Source: Pseudomonadota bacterium | GTDB lineage: Bacteria; Pseudomonadota; Gammaproteobacteria; Steroidobacterales; Steroidobacteraceae | Direction of reading: 5' to 3' | Assembly: GCA_021816775.1 (NCBI GenBank) | Contig: JAKAXA010000015.1 | Coordinates: 1-64,000, forward strand | Length of the DNA stretch: 64,000 nt | In this document: piece by piece, positions 10,543 to 19,182 of the stretch | Numbering within the stretch: the stretch's first letter is position 1 | Layout of the letters: each line of letters starts with the position of its first letter | Position numbers and translations under genes: made by a program | The notes under the pieces: generated by a model | Seen by the model: only the letters and a program-made list of their open reading frames with translations | Told to the model about the DNA's origin: nothing | Databases searched by the model: none

Positions 10543-13500
10543 ATGAGGCGCTGGCGCATCATCCGCCCGTTGGGACGCCGCTGGGTCATCGCACTGGCGG
10601 TGGCGGTGCTGTTGTTGCTGGGCTATCTGTGGGCCGGCTACGTACTCGCGCCGCGCCTGATCCGCTCCGAGGCGATGCGCTGGGCGCAGGCGCGGCCGGG
10701 CGTGGCGCTCGCGCTGGGCCCGATCAAGGTCGATCCGCTGCACATCACCGTCTCGGTCCGCGACATCCGACTGAGCGAGCATGGCCGTCCGCTCGCCAGC
10801 CTGCAGCGGCTGTTCGTCGGTTTTGCGCCCCTCGGTCTGCTCGAGGGCACCTATCACGTCACCCAGCTCGATCTCGATGCACCGCAGCTGAATGTGGTGA
10901 TCGGCGCCCACGGCAAGCTGAATCTCGCCGCGCTGTCAGCGCCCGCCGGGCACCAAGCGAGCGGGCCCCTGCCGCACATCCGCATCGATGCGCTGCGCAT
11001 CGAGCAGGGACGGCTGTCCGTGACCGATCACGGCCGCTCGCCTGCGGCGCGCGAGACGCTCGCGCCCATCACGTTGAGTCTGGTGCATTTCCGCTCCTGG
11101 AGGCCCTCGGGCGGACGGTTCGCGTTTCAGGCAGCCAGCGGCGACGGCGCGCACATCGTCTGGTGGGGCCAAGTGTCGATGACTCCGTTCGCCTCCTCCG
11201 GCACGCTCTCGCTCACCGGCGCGCGGCTCACCGCGCTGGCGCGGTTTCTGCCGGCGCAGCTGCCCGTGCCGCGCGCCGGGCGCATCAGCGTGAGCGCCGA
11301 GTACACTGCGCAGGAAGGCGCGCACGGTTTCGGTCTGCGCGTGACCGATCTCGGCGCATCCGCCAGCGCGCTCGCACTCGAGGGAGGCCCGCATCTGCAC
11401 GGCATCATACGGATCGCCGAGATCCGTGCGGCCGGCGGCACGCTGCGGCTGGCGGCCGGCGGCGCAGCGGACGCCGCGCTCGCGAGGCTGACCGTCCGAC
11501 ACGTCCTCCTGAGCGGCACGGGAGCGGCCCGAGGGCAGACCGTCAGCCTGGGCACGCTCTCCCTCACCGGGACCCGGCTCGATACGGCGCCTCAGCGCAT
11601 CGCCGTCGGCACGCTCGAACTGGCCGGTCTGCACCTGCCCGTGCGGCGCGGCCGGGGCGGCCGGCTGGCGCTGCTGCGCTTTCTGCCGCTCGCCAAGCGC
11701 CCGCAGGCGCGTCCGGCCAGGGCGCCCGCCGCCTCCACCTGGAGCATGCGGCTCGGTGAGCTCGAGGTGCGCGATGCGACGGTGCCGGTGATGGATCTGA
11801 CGGTCGCACCGGCGGCTCACTTTGAGATCCGGCTGTACTCCCTGACGGCCCGCGCGCTCAGTAGCAACCTCGAGCGCCCCGTGCCCTTCACGCTGCGCGC
11901 GGGCATCGCGCCACGCGGGTATCTCTCCCTCAGCGGCCGGGTCACACCGGGACGCGACAGCGCGGCGGTATGGCTGTCGGTGGCGCATCTGCCGCTGCGG
12001 CCCTTCGTACCGTATCTGCCGCTCGCGCGCACCGCCGAAGTGCATTCCGGCACTCTCGGCGCACGGGTGTTCGCCGACATCGTGGCGGCCCGGCTCCTGC
12101 GCGTGAGTGGGCGCACCGACGTACGCGACCTGCAACTGCTCGATCGCGCCACCGGCACTGGGCTTTTCGGCTGGCAGGCGCTCAGCGTGAGCGGCATCTC
12201 CTATCAGCCCAAGCGGCTGGTGATCGGGCGGGCGCGCCTCACGGCGCCCTCCGGAATGATCGTCATCCTGCCGAACCGCACGCTGAATCTCGCCGCGCTC
12301 CTCCCGCCCCACCCTCAAGCGGGCGCAGCGAAAAAGACGGCTGTGCCGGCCGGCACGCCCGCGAAGTCCCAGGTGCCGGCGCTCTCGGCGGTATTGAAGC
12401 GCCTCGACATCGTCAACGGCTCGATCACCTTCGCCGACGAATCGATCGAGCCGCATTTCCATGCGCCGGTCGACGCGCTGCACGGCACCATCCTGAACGT
12501 GTCGACCTCGAAGAGCTCGATCGCCCACATTGCGCTCGCCGGGCAGGTGATCAACCCGTACTCGCCCGTGGCGGTGAGCGGCTCGTTCAACCCATACGGT
12601 CTCGGCAGCGACACCGACATCCGCGCGAGCTTCGACAACATCCAGCTGCCGATTTTCGATCCCTACTCGAACCGCTACGCCGGCTACGCCATCGCCAAGG
12701 GCATCCTCAGCGCGCATTTCCGTTATCGCATCAATGACCGCCAGCTCAACGCCGACCACCATATCGTGGTCGAGCAGCTGCAGTGGGGCGGCCCCAGCCA
12801 GAGCAAGCAGACCGTGGGCTGGCCGATCCGCCTCGCCACTGCGCTACTGAAGGACCGCAACGGCGTCATCCGCATCAATCTGCCGGTCACCGGATCGTTG
12901 AGCGATCCGAACTTCCACATCGCCTCGATCGTCTGGATGATGCTGGTGCACCTGCTCGAGAAGGCCGCGCTCGCACCGTTCGATCTGATCGGCAGGCTGT
13001 TCGCCGGCGCCGCTCAGGCGCAGTACATCTCGTTCCGGCCCGGTTCGGCGGCATTGCCGAATGGCGCGGCGGCGAGCCTCACCGCGCTCGCCCACGCGCT
13101 CGCCAAGCGCCCGGCGCTTGAGGTCGACATTCCGGCGGGACCGGCCGGCCCCGAGGATGCCGTGGCGCTCGAGAACGATCGCATCGATGCGCTCGCGCTC
13201 GTGCGGATTCATGCCGCTCCCCCCGGCGGCTTCGCCGCCTTGAGCCTGCCCGAGCAGCTGCGCGCGCTCACCTCGCTGTATCGCGCGCGGCTCGGCAAGC
13301 GTCCCGTCTTCCCGCCGCATCTGCCCTCACCGCCGGCACCACCCGCAACGCCAGCGCCGCCCGCCGCGCCGAGGCCGCCCAAGAGCGCAGTCCCCGCCGC
13401 GCCACCCAGCAAGCGCATTGAACGCGAGCGCGGCGAGATTCAGTGGCTGCGCGAACAGCTGCGCCCGACGGCGCGACCGGGTCCTGGAGCGCTCGCCGCG

Positions 13501-13641
13501 CTCGGCCTGGCGCGCGCACAGAACGTGCAGAACGCCCTGCTCGCGCACGGTGCGCTGGGGCCCAAGCGCCTCTTCATCACCACCCAGGAAGCCGGCGAGC
13601 CGTGGCACGGCCGCATCCGGCTGAAGCTGCGCCTGAAATAG
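10543..13641 (+). CDS. DUF748 / AsmA-like envelope protein
   Basis: Large protein of 1032 residues. One N-terminal transmembrane helix (residues 11-35) is followed by repeated beta-rich segments typical of AsmA/DUF748 proteins, such as [24 protein letters not shown] and [14 protein letters not shown]. The family is periplasmic and has been linked to lipid transport or outer-membrane organisation. A Pro/Ala-rich linker near residues 925-955 precedes a C-terminal part with an OmpA-like look ([21 protein letters not shown]). It is a single gene between ohr and the reductase/racemase pair; its function is not established. Confidence 0.85.
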   Translation: MRRWRIIRPLGRRWVIALAVAVLLLLGYLWAGYVLAPRLIRSEAMRWAQARPGVALALGPIKVDPLHITVSVRDIRLSEHGRPLASLQRLFVGFAPLGLLEGTYHVTQLDLDAPQLNVVIGAHGKLNLAALSAPAGHQASGPLPHIRIDALRIEQGRLSVTDHGRSPAARETLAPITLSLVHFRSWRPSGGRFAFQAASGDGAHIVWWGQVSMTPFASSGTLSLTGARLTALARFLPAQLPVPRAGRISVSAEYTAQEGAHGFGLRVTDLGASASALALEGGPHLHGIIRIAEIRAAGGTLRLAAGGAADAALARLTVRHVLLSGTGAARGQTVSLGTLSLTGTRLDTAPQRIAVGTLELAGLHLPVRRGRGGRLALLRFLPLAKRPQARPARAPAASTWSMRLGELEVRDATVPVMDLTVAPAAHFEIRLYSLTARALSSNLERPVPFTLRAGIAPRGYLSLSGRVTPGRDSAAVWLSVAHLPLRPFVPYLPLARTAEVHSGTLGARVFADIVAARLLRVSGRTDVRDLQLLDRATGTGLFGWQALSVSGISYQPKRLVIGRARLTAPSGMIVILPNRTLNLAALLPPHPQAGAAKKTAVPAGTPAKSQVPALSAVLKRLDIVNGSITFADESIEPHFHAPVDALHGTILNVSTSKSSIAHIALAGQVINPYSPVAVSGSFNPYGLGSDTDIRASFDNIQLPIFDPYSNRYAGYAIAKGILSAHFRYRINDRQLNADHHIVVEQLQWGGPSQSKQTVGWPIRLATALLKDRNGVIRINLPVTGSLSDPNFHIASIVWMMLVHLLEKAALAPFDLIGRLFAGAAQAQYISFRPGSAALPNGAAASLTALAHALAKRPALEVDIPAGPAGPEDAVALENDRIDALALVRIHAAPPGGFAALSLPEQLRALTSLYRARLGKRPVFPPHLPSPPAPPATPAPPAAPRPPKSAVPAAPPSKRIERERGEIQWLREQLRPTARPGPGALAALGLARAQNVQNALLAHGALGPKRLFITTQEAGEPWHGRIRLKLRLK

Positions 13642-13841
13642 GCCGCTGACCCGGCCCGCGCGGGTGTTACCCGTCGCGCTCGGCTAGTGCTGCTTTGCCC
13701 CGGCCCGCCGTGCTCACGAGGCGCGCCGCACAGCAGCCTCACGGGGGAACGCCGATGCGCCGTCCTTCGACCCTCAGCGCCGCCGCACTCTGCGTCGCGG
13801 CCACGCCGGCCATCGGCACCGAGCGTGCGCCACTGCCGCGT

Positions 13842-14840
13842 TCAGCGTGCGGGACCGCGCGAGCGGTCGATAGCGGCAACGAGGTGATAGAACGCCTCGA
13901 GCAGCGGCACGGCGAGTTGCTGCTCGCGGGCCTTGCGCACTGCGTAGCCGAAGGTCTCCTCGACTTCGAGCGCCCGGCCGGCTTCCAGGTCCTGCAGCGC
14001 GGACATGCGGTGCGCGGGCGCGCTGGCGGCGAACTGCGCACCGGCCTGGCGCACCGACTCCACCGCCTGCGCCTCCGAGGCGCCGAGCACGGCCTGCAGC
14101 GGCAGGATCGCCCCTTCGCCCGTCAGCTCCATGCCCATCGCGCGCGCGAGCAGCGCGGCCTCGCGGGCCATGCGCACCAGCACCCGCGCGCTGCCCGGGT
14201 CGCTGAGGTAGCGCCAGGTGGGCGCACGCGTCGTCACCGCGAGGCTCATCAGCGGCAACCACGCGACGAATTTGCTCCACTCCCAGCTGAGAATCTGCGC
14301 GACTGCGCTCGCACGCACGCCTGATGCGTCGATGGCAGCCGCCAGAGTCCGGGCCCGCTCGCTCTCACTGCCGTCGAGCTCGCCGAGCAACAGCTTCACG
14401 TTGCGCGTAAAGAGCGCCGCGCCCGAGGCGAGCAGCTCCCCGCTGGTGTTCGCCAGCGCACCGAGCACGCACTCGGCGCCGAACGCCTCGGCGAGCAGTT
14501 CGTTCTTCATCAGCCCGTTCTGCACGGAAAAGGCCACCCCGACGGCAACGTGCCGCAGCCGCTCGAGCGCGGCCTCAGTACCCGGCGTCTTGGTCGCGAC
14601 GATCAGGCAGTCGGCCGCCGCGAGACGGGCCGGGTCGGTGAGGACGCGCACCGGAATGTTGATCTCGCTGAGCCCCGTGACTCGGAGTCCATCTCTCTCG
14701 AGGGTGCGCGCACGCTCGCCGCGCGCCAGCACGATCACCGAGTGTCCCGCTCGGGCCAAATGCGCCGCAAGAATCGAGCCGAGCGCACCCGGCCCGAGAA
14801 TCACAAACTCCGCGCGCGCGACGGCGCTGCGGTCTGTCAT
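13842..14840 (-). CDS. 2-dehydropantoate 2-reductase family protein
   Basis: NADPH-dependent ketopantoate reductase-like protein of 332 residues. The Rossmann motif is ILGPGALGS near residue 13. The C-terminal helical domain begins around WEWSKFVAWLPLMSLAVTTR, where the catalytic lysine is kept, but the asparagine usually found a few residues later is not obvious. The start ATG overlaps the stop of the racemase gene by 4 bp, so the two are translationally coupled. Because of the altered motif and the racemase partner, it may act on a different 2-keto acid rather than in pantothenate synthesis. Confidence 0.82.
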   Translation of the reverse strand: MTDRSAVARAEFVILGPGALGSILAAHLARAGHSVIVLARGERARTLERDGLRVTGLSEINIPVRVLTDPARLAAADCLIVATKTPGTEAALERLRHVAVGVAFSVQNGLMKNELLAEAFGAECVLGALANTSGELLASGAALFTRNVKLLLGELDGSESERARTLAAAIDASGVRASAVAQILSWEWSKFVAWLPLMSLAVTTRAPTWRYLSDPGSARVLVRMAREAALLARAMGMELTGEGAILPLQAVLGASEAQAVESVRQAGAQFAASAPAHRMSALQDLEAGRALEVEETFGYAVRKAREQQLAVPLLEAFYHLVAAIDRSRGPAR

Positions 14841-15538
14841 GCCGGCACACTCAGCGCCGCGCGCACCGCCGCCAGAGCGTGCAGGCGCGCGGTGTCAAAC
14901 ACCGGCATGTCGATATCATCCTGCCCGAACAGCATGCCGATCTCCGTGCAGCCGAAGATGACGCCCTCGGCCCCCGCGTGCTGCAGAGACGCGATGATGG
15001 CGCGCACGGCCTGGCGCGATGCCTCGGTCACCCGGCCGAGGCACAGCTCCTCATAGATGATCCGGTGCAGAGCCTTGCGCTCGGCTTCCTGCGGAATCAT
15101 CGTCCGCAGCCCTTTCGCCTCCAGCCGCCCGCGATAAAAATCCTGCTCCAGGGTGTAGCGGGTTCCGAGCAGCCCCACTGAGGAGAGGTGATGACGGTGG
15201 ATTTCCTCGGCCGTCGGATCGGCGATGTGAATGAACTGCGCCATTGCCGCCGCCTGCGCCACCGCCGGGGCCACCTTGTGCATCGTATTCGTGCACAGCA
15301 GCACGATGCCGGCTCCCGCTTGCACGAGGGTGCGAGCCGCGCCGGCGAGCAACGCCCCGGCATCCTCCCACCGGTCCTGCGCCTGACAGGCCTCGATGTC
15401 GGCGAAGTCCACGGTGTAAAGAATCGATCTCGCATTGTGCTGCCCGCCAAGCAGCCGATGGGTCTCCTCGTTGATGACCCGGTAGTACCTCGCCGTGGAT
15501 TCCCAGCTCATCCCGCCGATCAGCCCGATGGTGCGCAT
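14837..15538 (-). CDS. Aspartate/glutamate racemase family protein (YgeA-like)
   Basis: Cofactor-independent amino-acid racemase of 233 residues. It begins MRTIGLIGGMSWESTARYY. The two catalytic cysteines are in LCTNTMHK near residue 82 and FGCTEIGM near residue 195. The family interconverts L- and D-amino acids, sometimes with broad specificity. It is first in a two-gene operon with the ketopantoate-reductase-like gene, so the pair might handle a D-amino acid or its keto acid. Substrate unknown. Confidence 0.9.
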   Translation of the reverse strand: MRTIGLIGGMSWESTARYYRVINEETHRLLGGQHNARSILYTVDFADIEACQAQDRWEDAGALLAGAARTLVQAGAGIVLLCTNTMHKVAPAVAQAAAMAQFIHIADPTAEEIHRHHLSSVGLLGTRYTLEQDFYRGRLEAKGLRTMIPQEAERKALHRIIYEELCLGRVTEASRQAVRAIIASLQHAGAEGVIFGCTEIGMLFGQDDIDMPVFDTARLHALAAVRAALSVPA

Positions 15539-15906
15539 CGCTTCTTATCTCCCTGCGGACCCGGTACGGATGGTAACCCGCGCCAGCGCCGCTCGCGAGC
15601 GCGCGCCGCGCCATCCCACCAGAGCGGGCTGCACACGCGCTCAGGCGCGCGCGGAACATGCCGAGAATGCGCCCCCGAGACGGGCCCACGGCAGCCTGGG
15701 CCGCGCAGCCGGCCCCACAGCAATCCGCCGGACAGATCGTGCGCACGGCGGTCGGCGCGCCGCTTCGGATGAGTTATCCGCGCAGCACGCACTGGCGCGC
15801 GCCTGAGACCTTCAGCCCGTCAATCGGGGCGCAAAGACAGGCACTGAGGTCTGTTGCACGCCGGCTCATGCTTCGGCATATGCCATCGGGTCGAACGATC
15901 GATACC
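15539..15906. other. Non-coding stretch between racemase gene and vapBC remnant
   Basis: I see no supported gene in these 368 bases. Short open frames on both strands are compositionally ordinary for GC-rich DNA and lack recognisable motifs. This is the left edge of the accessory patch that runs to the tRNA-Ser gene. Confidence 0.5.
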
Positions 15907-16023
15907 ATGCACGAGACCGAGCGCCAGGTACGACTGTTCCGCAACAGCAGAAGCCAAACCCAGCGCATTCCTCGCGAATTTGAATTGGCGGCCGATGGGG
16001 CCACCTTGCGCTTTGAGGGCGAC
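15907..16023 (+). pseudogene. Truncated VapB-type antitoxin
   Basis: The first 39 residues (MHETERQVRLFRNSRSQTQ, then RIPREFEL...RFEGD) match the AbrB-like DNA-binding domain of VapB antitoxins. Full-length relatives run to about 75-80 residues and include a C-terminal toxin-binding tail. Here the sequence passes directly into bases encoding the VapC N-terminus in another frame, so the tail and the start codon of vapC seem to have been deleted together. Confidence 0.7.
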
Positions 16024-16024
16024 A

Positions 16025-16545
16025 CTTCGTTACCCCTTGGACACCAGCATCCTGTCCGACCTGATACGACATTTGCAGGGTCAAGTCGCACGGCAGATCG
16101 CCTTGAACGGCGAGACTCGGTGTGCACGATCACGATCGTGGCCTGTGAGCTTCGCCATGGAGCCGAAAAAAAAATCGAACCACTCTCCGAGCGTGTCAAT
16201 CTCGTCTTATCCGCCTTGGAGGTGCTGCCGTTGGAAACGCTGAGCGACTTCCATTATGGAGAAATCCGCCACCATCTGGCGCCGCACGGCAATCCTGTCG
16301 GTCCGAACGATCTTGTGATCGCCGCGCACGCGCGGGCATTCGATCTCACCGTCGTAATCGACAACGAGCGGGAATTCTCGCGTGTCCCGGATCTGCAGGT
16401 CGAGAACTGGCTGTCTGACCGACGCACTGCGATTGGCGCGGCGGTGAACAGCACAACTTGCCCAACTGTGCACCGGTCGCTACAGGGAGTGCGCCGACGT
16501 TCATCGAACGGTTGGCGGAGAGGGTGTCCGCAACAAATGACGTAA
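16025..16545 (+). pseudogene. Frameshifted VapC PIN-domain toxin remnant
   Basis: One frame encodes RYPLDTSILSDLIRHLQG, the PIN-domain N-terminus with its first catalytic aspartate. Near 16112-16117 the homology jumps to another frame reading SVCTITIVACELRHGAEKK, then GPNDLVIAAHARAF and DNEREFSRV, the remaining PIN motifs, ending around VENWLS at 16416. No start codon precedes the first part. With a truncated antitoxin just upstream, the pair is non-functional as written. One missing base accounts for the frame change. Confidence 0.75.
16513..16526 (+). repeat. att-like direct repeat, copy 1 (duplicate of tRNA-Ser 3' end)
   Basis: TGGCGGAGAGGGTG, identical over 14 bases to 18645-18658, which is the 3' end (CCA included) of the tRNA-Ser(GGA) gene, in the same orientation. 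The two copies frame about 2.1 kb that contains hipBA. A duplicated tRNA 3' end is the usual scar of tyrosine-recombinase integration. No integrase is present inside the interval. Confidence 0.65.
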
Positions 16546-16739
16546 ATCAAGGCGTTTCGCACCGCTGGTGCGCACTGCGTGCGTAATCCCCGGCGCCAAT
16601 GACAGGCTCGCCAGTCAGCGCGTCATGCGAAGCCAGTCTGCCCCAGGCCTACTCGATTTTCCGAGCGTCGCGCTATGTGCCGATTTACCCAGGCGCTCGG
16701 AGGCGCTCCTGGCGGCCAACGCCCCAATCCGAGTGCTCA

Positions 16740-16782
16740 AATGTCAATATTCTTTGACATTCCTGCAGGCCTGGCGCATCAT
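16740..16782 (+). promoter_or_regulatory. hipBA promoter with palindromic operator
   Basis: A perfect inverted repeat AATGTCAA-N6-TTGACATT spans 16740-16761. Its right arm contains a consensus -35 box, TTGACA (16754-16759). Seventeen bases later is CATCAT (16777-16782), a 4/6 match to -10. The hipB ATG is at 16838. A dyad overlapping the -35 box is the expected layout for HipB autorepression. Binding by HipB is inferred. Confidence 0.6.
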
Positions 16783-16837
16783 CATCCCGACCATCAGAAC
16801 ACACCGGTCCGTCGGCGGCCGGAAATTTCAGGATTCG

Positions 16838-17320
16838 ATGATTCTGCGAGTCGAAACCCAATCGCTACGCATGCTGAAGGAGCTCGGCATGCGGCTACGT
16901 GCCGAGCGTCGGCGGCGTGGGATGAAGCAGGCCGAACTGGCTCAGGCAGCCTCGGTATCGCGCCCGACGGTCATTGCCGCCGAAGCGGGTCGCGGAGTGT
17001 CTTCGCAAAGCCTGGCCGCAATGATGGGCGTGCTGGCGCTCGACTTTGCGCACCTGAGCGCTCCGACACGTCCACCTCGCAAGGATTTGATGAGACCTGA
17101 GCGTAAACGGCAGACCCGACGGCGTGTCCCGCTCGAAACTGCGTTCCCGTCGATTGCGCGGGATGAAGTGGAGCCGTACGGCAAGCGCATCACGAACACG
17201 GAAGTGGCACAGACGGTCGAGCAGCAACCTCGCCGGCGCCCATTACTCAAGGAGCTCATGACGGCGGAGCGTTTGCGCCGTGATCGCCTTGACATGAAAG
17301 CTCGGCGTGAGCGAACTTGA
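16838..17320 (+). CDS. hipB: HipB-like helix-turn-helix antitoxin
   Basis: Protein of 160 residues. A Xre-type helix-turn-helix spans about residues 15-70 (MRLRAERRRRGMKQAELAQ, then SVSRPTVIAAEAGRGVSSQS). The C-terminal half is basic and longer than in compact HipB proteins. The ATG at 16838 is preceded by AGGA and fits the domain start; the frame is open upstream but without homology. It overlaps hipA by 14 bp, so the two are translated together. Expected roles are neutralising HipA and repressing the operon through the dyad at 16740-16761. Confidence 0.8.
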   Translation: MILRVETQSLRMLKELGMRLRAERRRRGMKQAELAQAASVSRPTVIAAEAGRGVSSQSLAAMMGVLALDFAHLSAPTRPPRKDLMRPERKRQTRRRVPLETAFPSIARDEVEPYGKRITNTEVAQTVEQQPRRRPLLKELMTAERLRRDRLDMKARRERT

Positions 17321-18575
17321 CGTTTACGTTTCGGATGAGCACGTCGGCGTGCTTCGCGAGGACGTTGCGACGGGCTTGATCGATTTCGAATATCGGCCGG
17401 CAACTCCGCCACAACTCGCGGTATCGCTCGTGATGCCACCCGGGGAACCGCCCGAGGAGTATCGTGGGTACAACGGGCTGCCGCCCCCGTTCGAGGTCTC
17501 ACTTCCTGAGGGAATGCTCCTCGAAGCGATCCGCAACCGCTTCGGAAAACACATTGATGTCGACAGCGATTTGTCGCTACTACGGCTCATTGGCAGGCAT
17601 ACCCTCGGCCGCGTCACCTTCGGGGGTCCGCTCGAACGGGACAAGGGACTGGACGAAGAGATTCTCGAAGCTGCGCGCTCGGAAGGCGCAGCACGGCGCC
17701 TCGCGACGATTTTGCGCAAGTCGCCGCAGCTGTTCGGCGTCGCCGGAGTGATGCCGAAGATGTCCGTGCATCCACACGGCCGAACGCGGCCCGGCACTGT
17801 TGTCGGGCATGGTTCCATCGTTAAATTCGACACCGCCAACTTCACCGGCGCCTGCCTGGTGGAGTACGCGTGCCTCAAGGCATGTGCGGCAGCCAACCTC
17901 GCCGTGCCATCCGTCGAACTGGCACCGGACCTCACCTCGATCATCGTCGAGCGCTTTGACATTGATGATACCGGCGGTCGCCTGGGGTTCGAGGACGCCT
18001 GCGCTCTCTCCGGCATTCGACGAGCGGGCAAGTACAGTGGCTCTATCGAGCACCTGTTTCGAATGATCGGGAATTTTGTTGACCCCGCGCACCAAGCCGC
18101 AGACCGCCGCGCACTGCTCACCCTGATCGTACTGAATGATGTGCTTCGCAACGGGGATGCACACTTGAAGAATTTCGGTTTGCTCTATGGCGAGGACGTG
18201 GCGCAACCGCGTCTGGCTCCCGTCTATGACGTGCTGACCACACAGACATGGATACACGGCGATACACCTGCTCTGCCAATCTTCGCATCCGATCCGGCCG
18301 CCGAGCAGTGGCTCGACTCGCAGGGACTGAGGCAGCTGCAGCAAATCTCTGGACTGGAGGATGCGGACCTGACCGGCTTGCCTGATCAGTGTGCGCAGAT
18401 CGCTCGCAACAGCCTCTCGGAGACACTCGACAGCTGTCCATCGTGTCCCGAACGGAATGCGCTTGCTCGAGCGCTGAGAATCATCGAGAAGGCTGCGAGC
18501 CGGCCGATGCGCAGGCGCGTTCGTCGCGCCGAGGGACGCCCGCGCTCCGGTGCGCGCCGCACCGACCGGGACTGA
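17307..18575 (+). CDS. hipA: HipA-type serine/threonine kinase toxin
   Basis: Kinase of 422 residues in the HipA family, which phosphorylate aminoacyl-tRNA synthetases or related targets to halt growth. The nucleotide loop VAGVMPK is at residues 145-151, the catalytic loop RNGDAHLKNF at 281-290 with D284, and the metal-binding aspartate of APVYDVL at D308. The serine that precedes this loop in E. coli HipA (Ser150, the autophosphorylation site) is glycine here (G144). Start is GTG inside the hipB end. The C-terminus is highly basic. Codon choice looks less GC-biased than in neighbouring genes, consistent with acquisition. Confidence 0.85.
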   Translation: MSELDVYVSDEHVGVLREDVATGLIDFEYRPATPPQLAVSLVMPPGEPPEEYRGYNGLPPPFEVSLPEGMLLEAIRNRFGKHIDVDSDLSLLRLIGRHTLGRVTFGGPLERDKGLDEEILEAARSEGAARRLATILRKSPQLFGVAGVMPKMSVHPHGRTRPGTVVGHGSIVKFDTANFTGACLVEYACLKACAAANLAVPSVELAPDLTSIIVERFDIDDTGGRLGFEDACALSGIRRAGKYSGSIEHLFRMIGNFVDPAHQAADRRALLTLIVLNDVLRNGDAHLKNFGLLYGEDVAQPRLAPVYDVLTTQTWIHGDTPALPIFASDPAAEQWLDSQGLRQLQQISGLEDADLTGLPDQCAQIARNSLSETLDSCPSCPERNALARALRIIEKAASRPMRRRVRRAEGRPRSGARRTDRD

Positions 18576-18644
18576 GGATAATCCTGAGCGAGATATTGAG
18601 TCGCGAATTCGCCCTAACCTGGGGATTGCGCGAACCATCAAGAC

Positions 18645-18658
18645 TGGCGGAGAGGGTG
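18645..18658 (+). repeat. att-like direct repeat, copy 2 (within tRNA-Ser 3' end)
   Basis: TGGCGGAGAGGGTG, the complement of the last 14 bases of the tRNA-Ser gene including CCA. It is identical to 16513-16526. Together they bracket the hipBA segment in the way attL and attR bracket an element integrated at a tRNA 3' end. Confidence 0.65.
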
Positions 18659-18736
18659 GGATTCGAACCCACGAACACCCGTGAAGATGTTACTGGAATT
18701 CCAGTCCAGCGCCTTCGACCGCTCGGCCACCTCTCC
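18645..18736 (-). tRNA. tRNA-Ser (anticodon GGA)
   Basis: On the minus strand the acceptor stem GGAGAGG pairs with CCTCTCC, followed by discriminator G and an encoded CCA (18645-18647). The anticodon stem-loop is CTGGA-CTGGAAT-TCCAG, giving anticodon GGA. A long variable arm (class II) and TTCGAATCC T-loop are present. A possible -10 box TATGAT lies upstream at 18790-18795. Its 3' end faces hipA and is duplicated at 16513-16526. Confidence 0.95.
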
Positions 18737-18839
18737 GCGTCTTTCGCCGCCGCCCTCCATGCGCCCTCAGGGGGTGGGCGGGGGCGCGCATCATACTACG
18801 CCCGCTCGCGCCGCTGACAGTCCGGCCCGGCGAGGGCCC

Positions 18840-19133
18840 TCAGGCCTTCGGGGCCGGCTGCGCGTGCGGCACCGTAAAGGAGGGCGGAGCATCCAGGCAC
18901 GGCTGATTGGCCGCCGGCGGCGGGGGTGTCGGCCCCTTCAGCGGCGGTACGACCAGCGCGTCGGTCGTGTTCGGGCCGTCAAGCCCCACGGGGATCTTCA
19001 GTGGCGCAATGCTCGCGGCTTTCATGTACGGCTGCGGCTTGTGGCACGACTCTGCGGTCAGCGCGCGCATCGCATGACAGCCGGACAGTACCGGCAACAC
19101 GGCGGCAAGAGCCCACCCGGCTCTGAACTTCAT
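18840..19133 (-). CDS. Small BamC-like lipoprotein
   Basis: Protein of 97 residues with a lipobox (VLPVLSGC, cysteine at residue 19). The mature part contains YMKAASIAPLKIPVGLDGP and ALVVPPLKGP, which resembles the N-terminal unstructured, BamD-binding segment of BamC (a Tyr...Ala-Pro-x-L-x-x-P-x-G-L pattern). The two folded helix-grip domains of BamC are absent. It sits directly after dapA, the position of bamC (nlpB) in E. coli. A minimal BamC is therefore plausible but rests on weak motif similarity and synteny. Confidence 0.65.
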   Translation of the reverse strand: MKFRAGWALAAVLPVLSGCHAMRALTAESCHKPQPYMKAASIAPLKIPVGLDGPNTTDALVVPPLKGPTPPPPAANQPCLDAPPSFTVPHAQPAPKA

Positions 19134-19182
19134 CAACGACTCTCCTCGCTCGCAATGATTTCCAAATCGGGCCCGCGGCGCA

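Noticed and set aside
13842..14840. Assigning the symbol panE to the ketopantoate-reductase-like gene
   Set aside because: The catalytic-region asparagine is not evident and its operon partner is an amino-acid racemase, so the precise substrate is not supported.
15539..18645. A larger integrative element or prophage spanning the whole accessory patch
   Set aside because: No integrase, transposase, phage or conjugation gene is visible. Only the tRNA-end repeat supports integration, and it brackets just the hipBA part.
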